Source of the DNA: Terriglobia bacterium
Lineage (GTDB): Bacteria; Acidobacteriota; Terriglobia; UBA7540
Direction of reading: 5' to 3'
Assembly: GCA_030036915.1 (NCBI GenBank)
Contig: JASHSC010000414.1
Location: 1-11,060, forward strand
Length of the DNA: 11,060 bases
The notes under the pieces are model-generated. The model did not search any database and had not been told where the DNA came from. It was given only the letters and a program-made list of their open reading frames with translations. Position 1 is the stretch's first letter. Each line of letters starts with the position of its first letter. Shown in pieces: positions 1 to 6,264 of this stretch. The position numbers and the translations under genes are program-made.

Positions 1-2
1 AT

Positions 3-1286
3 GACGGTGTCACCGGCAGTTACGACAACTTCGCGCCGCGCGTGGGCTTCGCCTACGACGTTTTCGGCAATGGGAAAACCAGCGTGCGCGGCGGATTCGG
101 ATCGTTTTACGATACGCGGACCAACGCTGTAGTCAATAATCGCGATGCAGACATCACCCCCTTCAGCCCGCAGCTCAACCTTACCCCCCCGCCGGGACCT
201 TTCAGCGCTCCCGTTCAGGGCTATGTCGGCTACCCCTTCCCGGCCACCTACCCACCGGCGAGCAGCGCCGCGTTCCCTCCTCCGGTGCTGGTGGTCGGTT
301 ACGACCCCTCAACTAAATATAAAGTTCCGGTGACCTATCAGTGGGACTTGATGGTGGAGCGCGAGCTTGCCAGGAATTGGATGCTTCAGGTGGCTTACGT
401 CGGCTCGGAGGCCAACCACGCGCAAGAAACCATTCAACTTGACCCCTCGACTTATATCGCGGGCAGCACTCTGGGAGACAACGCTCGGGCGTTATTCCCT
501 GGATACTCGACGATCGGCATGGCGAGCGAGGACATCAACGGCAATTTCAACGCCCTGGAAATCACTCTGAAAAGGCGCATGACCAGGAATTTGACCCTCA
601 CGTCCGCCTATACTTATTCCAAATCCCTCGATGATATGCCCATCGGGGGGGATGGATCCTCCACCATTGGGGCGGACACAACCTCCACCCTGCCCTGGTA
701 CTCTCCCGGCCGGCATCAAATGGACTACGGCCCGTCGGTGAACGATCATACCCATCACCTGGTCGTTTCTTACGTGTGGGCGCTTCCCATGCTTTCAGGA
801 CATAATCGCGTGACCAGAAGCTTCCTGGGAGATTGGGAGTGGAACGGGATCGTGACGGCGGAATCAGGCAGCGATTTCACGGTTCTGGCCGGATCAGACA
901 TATCCACCACAGGCCTGGGTGAGGATCGCGCGGTGCAGGTGCCGGGACAGGCTGTATTCGCCGCCGCAGGCGCCTGCGGCACGCGCGCTCCTTGCGTGAA
1001 CTACTTCAATCCCCATGCCTTCGTTCTTCCCGCCGCAGGCGGTTTCGGCGATACGGCAAAAGACAGCATAACAGGACCAGGTTTGTTTACCTGGGACATG
1101 GGAGTGTTCAAGAACATTCCACTCCATGAGCAGATCAGCTTGCAATTCCGCGCGGAGTTCTTCAACGTCTTCAATAACGTCAACCTCAGTAACCCGGCGA
1201 CCAGCGTAAGCGGCTCAGGCTTCGGAACCATCAGCGCCGCGAATGATCCGCGAATCGGCCAGTTGGCTCTGAAGCTAATTTTCTAG
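3..1286 (+). CDS. TonB-dependent receptor/transporter, C-terminal part (5' truncated by window edge)
   Basis: This is the C-terminal part of an outer-membrane beta-barrel protein that probably imports or binds a substrate, with energy from TonB. The frame is already open at position 3 and reads DGVTGSYDNFAPRVGFAYDV, so the GTG at 42 is internal and not a start. The blocks NFAPRVGFAYDVFG and RGGFGSFYD, the repeated amphipathic aromatic strands (for example LTLTSAYTYSKSLDD and LQFRAEFFNVFNNVNL) and the terminal strand LALKLIF ending in phenylalanine are typical of large Acidobacteriota Oar-like receptors, which are usually about 1,000-1,200 residues. The signal peptide, carboxypeptidase-like domain and plug must lie upstream of the window. 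The substrate cannot be deduced. It ends 565 nt before the next gene, which has its own promoter, so it is probably not part of the downstream operon. Confidence 0.88.
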   Translation, partial: DGVTGSYDNFAPRVGFAYDVFGNGKTSVRGGFGSFYDTRTNAVVNNRDADITPFSPQLNLTPPPGPFSAPVQGYVGYPFPATYPPASSAAFPPPVLVVGYDPSTKYKVPVTYQWDLMVERELARNWMLQVAYVGSEANHAQETIQLDPSTYIAGSTLGDNARALFPGYSTIGMASEDINGNFNALEITLKRRMTRNLTLTSAYTYSKSLDDMPIGGDGSSTIGADTTSTLPWYSPGRHQMDYGPSVNDHTHHLVVSYVWALPMLSGHNRVTRSFLGDWEWNGIVTAESGSDFTVLAGSDISTTGLGEDRAVQVPGQAVFAAAGACGTRAPCVNYFNPHAFVLPAAGGFGDTAKDSITGPGLFTWDMGVFKNIPLHEQISLQFRAEFFNVFNNVNLSNPATSVSGSGFGTISAANDPRIGQLALKLIF

Positions 1287-1506
1287 CAGGATGCTGAGCT
1301 GAAGGGTAGAAGAGGCTCTTGAGAAGCATGCAGGGCACGGACCGGCGTTGCAGGGCTGAGTGCCTGCAGCTTACCGCCTGTCATCAGGTCGGCACCGAGA
1401 AATCGAGCCTTGACCTCCGGAGCTCGCCCTGAGTGCTATTGAGCCGCTTTGCTGGAGATTGAGTTCGCCCCACCTCACGTCTGGACTCGGCGGGTTCACT
1501 TTACGA

Positions 1507-1550
1507 TGTAGCGGTGGTACCGCCGTGGCGAGACTGTCGTCCGGCGCCCA
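1507..1550. repeat. Possible decayed copy of an Acidobacteriota-type hairpin repeat
   Basis: The segment starts with TGTAGCGG, the same eight bases that begin the intact hairpin repeat at 6083. It can form a short stem GCGGT (1511-1515) / ACCGC (1519-1523), followed by CGTGGCGAGACTGTCGTCC, which resembles the second, now imperfect, hairpin unit of such repeats. The similarity is short and stems are partly mismatched, so this could also be chance in GC-rich DNA. Confidence 0.3.
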
Positions 1551-1642
1551 GAGCGCGACGTTGCAACCCACGGGTGCGATGGAAGCTGTACGAAGCCAGC
1601 CCCAAAGTTCAGACTGAGGCGCTGCCCCCTTGACTGCGCAAG

Positions 1643-1671
1643 TTGAACCTTCGGCAAATCGTGTGTATAAT
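1643..1671 (+). promoter_or_regulatory. Sigma70-type promoter for the dehydrogenase/aldolase operon
   Basis: TTGAAC at 1643-1648 (five of six to TTGACA) and TATAAT at 1666-1671 (six of six) are separated by exactly 17 nt, the optimal housekeeping-sigma spacing. Transcription would start near 1678 and give a leader of roughly 170 nt before the ATG at 1852. The match stands out in otherwise GC-rich DNA. Nothing resembling a known riboswitch was recognised in the leader. Confidence 0.65.
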
Positions 1672-1833
1672 TTTTGATTTGCGCGTCGCGCTTGGTCGCA
1701 GTGTAGGTGGGCTCGCGAGGTTTTCGAGCTATGCGGCGCGTACGCAGAATTGACCCATTCCATCCAATGAAACTCGGTTACAAACTCTTCCACCGCAGGG
1801 CGGAATCTTGGATTGGCAAGCAGGTCGCGACCC

Positions 1834-1840
1834 GGAGGAG
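1834..1840 (+). promoter_or_regulatory. Ribosome binding site for the MDR dehydrogenase
   Basis: GGAGGAG lies 11 nt before the ATG at 1852. The family-style start MKAAVF would be the ATG at 1864, but that is 23 nt from this site, so 1852 is favoured and gives the short extension MIEL. Confidence 0.6.
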
Positions 1841-1851
1841 GCTGAAGGTCA

Positions 1852-2811
1852 ATGATTGAATTGATGAAAGCCGCGGTTTTTCACGGCGTGGGGGACGTGC
1901 GCATCGAAGATGTCCCCAAGCCCAAGGCAGGTCCGGGAGAGGTTGTGTTGCGCGTGCAGCGCTGCTCGGTATGCGGGACAGACAAGCGCATCTTCATTCA
2001 CGGCCAGAAAAACGTGGTGCCGCCTGCTATCACGGGCCATGAAATCGTGGGAACCGTTTATGAGATCGGGTCCGGGGTGAACAGCGGCCTGCGCACGGGA
2101 CAGAACGCCGTGGTGGGGACAGTGGTTGGGTGCGGCAAGTGCATCTACTGCAAGCGCAAGCAGTACAATTTGTGCGATTCCTTTACCGCCATCGGCTATG
2201 ATTACGCCGGAGGCTTCGCCAATTACCTGAAGGTTCCCGCCGCCGCCGTTGCGCAAGGCAACATCATTCCCATTCCCAACTCCATGTCGGTGGAGCGCGC
2301 CGCGCTCATCGAACCGCTCTCCTGCTGCCTGAATGGGGTCGAGTACCTGAACCCCCAGCCGGGCGACCGCGCCGTGATCATTGGCGCCGGGCCGGTCGGT
2401 CTGATGCACGCCGCCATTCTGAAGGCGCGTGGCTGCTCCGAAATTTTTGTGGCCAATCGATCGCAGGCGCGCCTGGAATACGTCAAGGAATTCGGAGTCG
2501 GCACCCCTGTAAACACTTCGGGCGGCGACGCGGCGAAGAAAATTCTGGAAGCGGGTGGGGGCGAGAAGTTCGATATCGTTGTCACCTGCTGTTCGGTGAA
2601 GTCTCCGCAGGAAGATGCCCTCAAGCTGGTGCGAAAGAAGGGCCGCATCTCTTTCTTCGCGGGAGTGCCCAAGGATGACCCCATCATTCCCTTGGACACC
2701 AACTTGATCCACTATAGCGAGATCTCCGTGTTCGGCTGCTTTGCCTCGAACCTCCAGCACTACCACCAGGCCCAGGCCATGGTCTCGCGCGACGACCTGC
2801 CCTGGGAGTGA
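1852..2811 (+). CDS. Zinc-dependent medium-chain dehydrogenase (sorbitol/threonine dehydrogenase-like), interrupted by a premature TGA
   Basis: This is an NAD(P)-dependent alcohol or polyol dehydrogenase of the MDR superfamily, cytoplasmic, probably oxidising a sugar alcohol or cyclitol hydroxyl. Visible features are MKAAVF near the start, catalytic zinc ligands C41 (in CSVCGTDK), H63-E64 (TGHEIVG) and E154 (IEPLSC), four structural-zinc cysteines C94, C97, C100 and C108, and the Rossmann motif VIIGAGPVG at 175-183. The frame stops at TGA 2809-2811 after DDLPWE, giving 319 residues, but family members run to about 340-350. The same frame continues after the TGA with FLTHRFNLQDMVNAYAVIEA and ends SVINCE at TAA 2905-2907, which is the expected MDR C-terminus. 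The product as written lacks the last 31 residues of the catalytic domain. All zinc and cofactor residues lie before the stop. The substrate is not determinable. Confidence 0.85.
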   Translation: MIELMKAAVFHGVGDVRIEDVPKPKAGPGEVVLRVQRCSVCGTDKRIFIHGQKNVVPPAITGHEIVGTVYEIGSGVNSGLRTGQNAVVGTVVGCGKCIYCKRKQYNLCDSFTAIGYDYAGGFANYLKVPAAAVAQGNIIPIPNSMSVERAALIEPLSCCLNGVEYLNPQPGDRAVIIGAGPVGLMHAAILKARGCSEIFVANRSQARLEYVKEFGVGTPVNTSGGDAAKKILEAGGGEKFDIVVTCCSVKSPQEDALKLVRKKGRISFFAGVPKDDPIIPLDTNLIHYSEISVFGCFASNLQHYHQAQAMVSRDDLPWE

Positions 2812-2907
2812 TTCCTGACTCATCGCTTCAATCTTCAGGACATGGTCAACGCCTACGCGGTGATCGAAGCCGGACAAGGGATCAAGTCCGTCATTAATTG
2901 CGAATAA
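2812..2907 (+). pseudogene. In-frame C-terminal remnant of the MDR dehydrogenase after the TGA
   Basis: Reading on in the frame of the preceding gene gives 31 sense codons, beginning FLTHRFNLQD and ending GIKSVINCE, then TAA at 2905-2907. The THRF motif followed by a helix containing AYAVIEAG and the closing strand KSVIN is the standard end of zinc-dependent MDR enzymes. One base change in the TGA (for example from CGA or GGA) would restore a 351-residue protein. The intact ancestral gene would end 11 nt before the next ATG at 2919, a normal operon spacing. Confidence 0.75.
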
Positions 2908-2918
2908 CGGCACAGAAC

Positions 2919-4856
2919 ATGGACAAGCAATCGCTGGCGCAGCTTATTGAGATTTCCTGCGCCGTCGGCGTGCGGCCGGAGTACGTCCAGGCGGGCGGTG
3001 GCAACACTTCCATCAAATCCGCCGACGGAAAAAGCATGGCCATCAAGTCGAGCGGTGTTCCCCTTTCCGCGATGAGCGCGTCGACGGGCTGGGTGGAAGT
3101 GAATGTGCCCGCCGTGCTGAGCATTTTCGATCGCACCGATCTTGCCACGCTCGAAACTGATGCGCGTGAGGCGCAGGTGCTGCAACATTTCTACGCCGCG
3201 GTCACGGGAGGCAGCGGCCGCCCGTCGGTCGAAACGGCTCTGCACGCCATCCTCGGCAAAGTGGTGATTCACACTCACTCGGTTGCGGCCAACGCAGTGA
3301 ATTGTGGGCCGGGTGTGAAGGCTCTGGAAGAGATCACGCGACCGGGCGAGGCTCCTCCGCTCTGGATTCCCTACACCGACCCCGGCTGGAAGCTTGCGCT
3401 TACCATCAAATCCGCTTCCGAGGATTACCGGCGCACGCACGGCAGCATGCCCACCGTGATTTTCATGGGGAATCATGGGCTGCTGGTTGCGGCGGAAGAA
3501 GCAAGCGCCTGCCTGTCCCTGCACGAAGAGTGGGCGAATCGCTGCGAGGGTTATTTTCGACCGGGCATGGCGCCGGTTCGCACGCCGCCCGAATTGGATT
3601 CCGCGACCTTGCGCAAAGCCATGGTAGCGGTCCGCCGCGGCTGGCGCGAGGCGAAAGGAACTGTCCCCTTCGCGCGGATGACGCGCAACGGCGATCTCGC
3701 CACCATCGCGTGTGACGAACGCGCAAATCTTTTGGCTGCGGGATCGCTTACTCCGGATCACATTGTCTACACGGGAGCTCACGCGGTCTTGGCCGAATCG
3801 ATCGATGAGCTTCCAGGCAAGATTAAGACCGCCCTCGCCGAGAAAGCTCCTCCGCGCCTTGCCGTGGTTCGAGAAGTAGGATCAATTCTTTTTGCCGACG
3901 ATGCCAAGAAGTTGGAAGCGGCGGAAGCGCTTGCCGTGGCCGCGGGTGAAATCACCCATCGCGCGGCGGCGCGGGGCGGCGCGCACAACCTCTCCCCTGC
4001 CTCGGCGGATTTCATCATCAATTGGGAAGCGGAGCACTACAGGTCAGCGCTTCTGGGGAAATCCACGGAAGCTCTGGCAGGCAAAGTCGCATTGGTTACG
4101 GGAGCGGCGTCGGGACTGGGTCTGGGCATCGCGCAAGGACTGGTGGAAGCCGGCGCAGCCGTGGCCTTCTGCGACGTAGACGACGCGGGAGCAAAAGACG
4201 CTGCGACCAAGTCCGCCGCTGTAATTCGCACATTTCCTGTGCACATGGACGTCACCAATGAAGATTCCGTCGCCGCAGCATTTAACCAAGTCGTTCGCCA
4301 CTGGGGCGGAGTGGACATCGTCGTATGCGCGGCGGGAATCGCTCCGGCTTATGAGTTGGTGGACACACCCTTGCATCTCTGGAAGCTGGCGCTCGACATC
4401 AACTTGACGGGTTACTTCCTGGTGGCGCGAGAAGCCGCGCGAATCATGCGCGCGCAGGGTGATGGCGGTGCGATGATCTTGCTGTCTTCCAAGAGCGGCC
4501 TTGAGGCATCGAGAAACAACTCCGCCTACAACGCCACCAAGGCCGGCGAGCTTCACCTCATGCGTGGGTGGGCGCTGGAGTTGGGTGGAGACGGCATTCG
4601 CGTGAACGCCGTCGCGCCCGGCAACGTCTTCGAAGGTTCGAAAATCTGGAATCCTGAATACATCAAGAGCGCGGCCAAGAAAAAGGGGATCAAGCCCGAA
4701 GAAGTCATTCCCTATTACATCAATTTGACCGCCTTGAAGCGCGACATCAAACGCTCGGATGTGGCCGCAGCCGTGGTCTTTCTATGCTCCGATGCGGCGC
4801 GCTGCATCACCGGTCACACTCTGGTGGTGGACGGCGGACAGGTGATGGTGCGATGA
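2919..4856 (+). CDS. Bifunctional class II aldolase / short-chain dehydrogenase fusion (RhaD/YuxG-like architecture)
   Basis: A two-domain cytoplasmic enzyme of 645 residues. Residues about 1-375 are a class II aldolase/adducin domain: GGGNTSIK at 26-33 for phosphate binding, E105 in ETALH, and zinc ligands H118 and H120 (IHTH) and H186 (GNHGLLV). Residues about 385-645 are a classical SDR: TGAASGLG at 394-401 for NAD(P), N495 (DINLTG), and catalytic S524, Y537 and K541 with the correct S-13-Y-3-K spacing. In characterised fusions of this type the aldolase cleaves a ketose 1-phosphate such as L-rhamnulose 1-phosphate to dihydroxyacetone phosphate plus an aldehyde, and the SDR acts on the aldehyde or a polyol. 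The SDR half here (FEGSKIWNPEY and the EEVIPYY segment) looks nearer to sorbitol-6-phosphate dehydrogenase-like SDRs, so the substrate is open. It is somewhat shorter than the usual 680-700. ATG 2919 is chosen over an upstream in-frame TTG at 2898; no good Shine-Dalgarno is seen. Its stop overlaps the next ATG. Confidence 0.9.
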   Translation: MDKQSLAQLIEISCAVGVRPEYVQAGGGNTSIKSADGKSMAIKSSGVPLSAMSASTGWVEVNVPAVLSIFDRTDLATLETDAREAQVLQHFYAAVTGGSGRPSVETALHAILGKVVIHTHSVAANAVNCGPGVKALEEITRPGEAPPLWIPYTDPGWKLALTIKSASEDYRRTHGSMPTVIFMGNHGLLVAAEEASACLSLHEEWANRCEGYFRPGMAPVRTPPELDSATLRKAMVAVRRGWREAKGTVPFARMTRNGDLATIACDERANLLAAGSLTPDHIVYTGAHAVLAESIDELPGKIKTALAEKAPPRLAVVREVGSILFADDAKKLEAAEALAVAAGEITHRAAARGGAHNLSPASADFIINWEAEHYRSALLGKSTEALAGKVALVTGAASGLGLGIAQGLVEAGAAVAFCDVDDAGAKDAATKSAAVIRTFPVHMDVTNEDSVAAAFNQVVRHWGGVDIVVCAAGIAPAYELVDTPLHLWKLALDINLTGYFLVAREAARIMRAQGDGGAMILLSSKSGLEASRNNSAYNATKAGELHLMRGWALELGGDGIRVNAVAPGNVFEGSKIWNPEYIKSAAKKKGIKPEEVIPYYINLTALKRDIKRSDVAAAVVFLCSDAARCITGHTLVVDGGQVMVR

Positions 4857-6100
4857 GCAACGAAAAAAACCGCGAGCTTGAAACGGAGCTATATCGCGGC
4901 ACGCTCGACCAGCGTCTCGAAGCTCTGGGGCAATTGTGCGCGCAGCTCGGCCCGCACCCGCATCGCGGAACCAACTGCCACATTCATACCAGCGAATCCT
5001 TCAGCGTATTCCGCTCGCCATCCGAGGCGGTATGGCAGGCGGCGCGTGAGGGCCTGGCAGTTCTCGGGATCAACGATCACTACACCATCGCCGGACACGA
5101 GGAATTTCGCCGCGCCTGCCAGGTGGCGGGAATCTCCGCGACCTTTTCGCTGGAAGCCGTGGCCATGGACCGGGAATCGGCCGACGCCGGCGTTAAACTG
5201 AACGATCCCGATAATCCCGGGCGGATTTACCTGTGCGGCAAAGGCATTACGCGCGTCCCCGCGGAATCTTCAAATGAGATGCTGACCCTCACGCGTATGC
5301 GGGGCGCGCTCGAACGCCGCAATCGGGAAATGACGCTTAAGCTTGCCGACCTTTTCATGAAGAAGCTCGGCGTGAACGGCCCGGCTTGGTCCGACGTTGT
5401 AGCGCTCACGCCGCGTGGCAATGCCACGGAGCGGCACATTGCTTTTGCCGCACTCTTGAAGCTCCGCGACACGGCCACCCGCCGGGCGCAACCGTTTGCC
5501 GAGGTTCTGACCACCTTATGCGGCGTAGCTGCTCCACACGCGGATGACGATGCCAGCTTGCAGATATTCCTGCGGGCAAAGCTGCTGAAAGCAGGCGCGC
5601 CGTGCTATGTTGCCGAAGACCCGGACGCCTTCGTCTCCGTGGCCGATCTGCGTACAATCTTTCTGGCCTTCGGCGCGATTCCCACGTACCCGATTTTGGG
5701 CAATCCAATATTGGACGGCGAAAAGAACATCGAAGCTCTGCTGGAAAACCTCGAAGCTCGAGGATTTTACGCGGTAGAGGTCATCCCCGTCCGCAACACG
5801 CGAGAGCGGCTGCGAGAAATTGTCTCCGCCGCGCAAAAGCGCTGGTGGCCAGTGTTTAATGGAACCGAGCACAACACGCCGGAAACTCGGCCCATGCTTG
5901 ACCCGTTTGCGCTCGATCCGGAATTCGAGCCATGGTTCCGGCGTAGTGCCGCGCTGATGCTGGGCCATCAGAAGCTGGTGTCTCAAGGGCTGCCGGGGTT
6001 CGTAGACTCGCAAGGCCGGCCGACGATTGCGGACGCGAAGGCGCGCTTTGAGAAATTCAGTGCGGCGGGGGAAGGATATCCCTGTAGCGGCGCTCTGTGA
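4853..6100 (+). CDS. PHP-domain protein, putative metal-dependent phosphoesterase
   Basis: A soluble 415-residue protein with PHP-type metal-binding motifs: NCHIHTSESFS (H43, H45), GINDHYT (D75, H76, with Asn where Thr or Ser is more usual), E101 in FSLEAVAMD, and NGTEHNT (H340) near the C-terminus. PHP enzymes are mostly phosphoesterases acting on small phosphates or nucleic acids; the substrate here is unknown. The ATG at 4853 overlaps the preceding stop as ATGA, and AGGTGAT at 4840-4846, six nt upstream, pairs well with the 16S tail, so this start is firm and coupling to the aldolase/SDR gene is likely. The last five residues (CSGAL) and the TGA stop are encoded by a hairpin repeat starting at 6084, so the native C-terminus appears to have been replaced. 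Between the first and last motifs is a helical region (about 140-330) I do not recognise. By context it might dephosphorylate a sugar or cyclitol phosphate. Confidence 0.82.
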   Translation: MSNEKNRELETELYRGTLDQRLEALGQLCAQLGPHPHRGTNCHIHTSESFSVFRSPSEAVWQAAREGLAVLGINDHYTIAGHEEFRRACQVAGISATFSLEAVAMDRESADAGVKLNDPDNPGRIYLCGKGITRVPAESSNEMLTLTRMRGALERRNREMTLKLADLFMKKLGVNGPAWSDVVALTPRGNATERHIAFAALLKLRDTATRRAQPFAEVLTTLCGVAAPHADDDASLQIFLRAKLLKAGAPCYVAEDPDAFVSVADLRTIFLAFGAIPTYPILGNPILDGEKNIEALLENLEARGFYAVEVIPVRNTRERLREIVSAAQKRWWPVFNGTEHNTPETRPMLDPFALDPEFEPWFRRSAALMLGHQKLVSQGLPGFVDSQGRPTIADAKARFEKFSAAGEGYPCSGAL

Positions 6101-6160
6101 GCGCCGCTACAATGCGGGCGTCCAGCCCGTGAATGGCTACGGCCAGGATGGCCGTGCTAC
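6084..6160. repeat. Triple-hairpin intergenic repeat (REP-like)
   Basis: Three hairpins follow each other. The first has a perfect 12-bp stem, GTAGCGGCGCTC (6084-6095) with GAGCGCCGCTAC (6099-6110), and a TGT loop. The second pairs CGGGC (6115-6119) with GCCCG (6125-6129). The third pairs ACGGCCA (6139-6145) with TGGCCGT (6149-6155) around GGA. The first and last units both carry GCTAC at their right edge. The arrangement resembles repeats scattered between genes in Acidobacteriota chromosomes. It overlaps the end of the PHP gene and may act as an mRNA stabiliser or attenuator between the two halves of the operon. No T-run follows, so it is not a standard terminator. Confidence 0.75.
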
Positions 6161-6250
6161 GAAAGCGGACACAAATTTTGTTGCAAATCTTTCGAGCTTA
6201 GTGAAACATGGTCGATTTGGTTTCAGCGATTTATTCTCAACCATGCAGAG

Positions 6251-6264
6251 AGGAGAAGAAAGTG
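6251..6264 (+). promoter_or_regulatory. Ribosome binding site and GTG start of inositol-3-phosphate synthase
   Basis: AGGAG at 6251-6255 sits six nt before GTG 6262-6264, within a purine-rich run. An in-frame ATG at 6208 would add 18 residues that do not look like the family N-terminus and has no Shine-Dalgarno, so the GTG is preferred. Confidence 0.75.

Larger units (their letters stand above)
1287..1851. other. 565-nt intergenic region without a credible gene
   Basis: I see no protein-coding gene here. The only long frame, on the minus strand at 1371-1793, has no recognisable motif and low-complexity GC-driven composition, so I treat it as chance. The region contains a weak hairpin (TGCAGG at 1349-1354 with CCTGCA at 1363-1368, no T-run), a degenerate repeat around 1507-1550, and a strong promoter at 1643-1671 followed by a leader of about 170 nt with a small inverted repeat (GCTCG 1711-1715 / CGAGC 1725-1729). 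No clear rho-independent terminator follows the receptor gene. Confidence 0.6.

Noticed and set aside
1371..1793. 140-residue open frame on the minus strand in the intergenic region
   Set aside because: No family motif, no convincing ribosome site, and it lies across the strong + strand promoter and repeat remnant. GC-rich DNA gives such frames by chance.
2809..2850. TGA as a selenocysteine codon, with a stem TCCTGA (2813-2818) / TCAGGA (2835-2840) just downstream
   Set aside because: The stem starts two nt after the TGA, has a 16-nt unstructured loop and no short GG-containing apical loop as in bacterial SECIS elements, and this position is not a catalytic or zinc-binding cysteine in MDR enzymes. 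A nonsense change is simpler.
1849..2913. Long minus-strand frames opposite the MDR gene and other genes (also 2853-3782, 6397-7314, and the + strand frame 9198-10040 opposite the mannosidase)
   Set aside because: They are antisense to genes with clear family motifs and their translations are Arg/His/Gly-rich and motif-free.
4784..4852. Upstream in-frame start for the PHP protein at 4784
   Set aside because: It would overlap the SDR coding region by over 70 nt; ATG 4853 has an AGGTGAT site and a standard 4-nt overlap.
6084..6160. CRISPR array or rho-independent terminator
   Set aside because: The three units differ in sequence with no direct repeats and spacers, and no T-run follows any stem.
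6178..6209. Promoter in the gap before MIPS (TTGCAA at 6181)
   Set aside because: The hexamer at the right distance (AAACAT) is a poor -10, so support is too weak to list.
6208..6261. Upstream ATG at 6208 as the MIPS start
   Set aside because: It adds 18 residues unlike the family and lacks a Shine-Dalgarno, whereas GTG 6262 has AGGAG at ideal distance.
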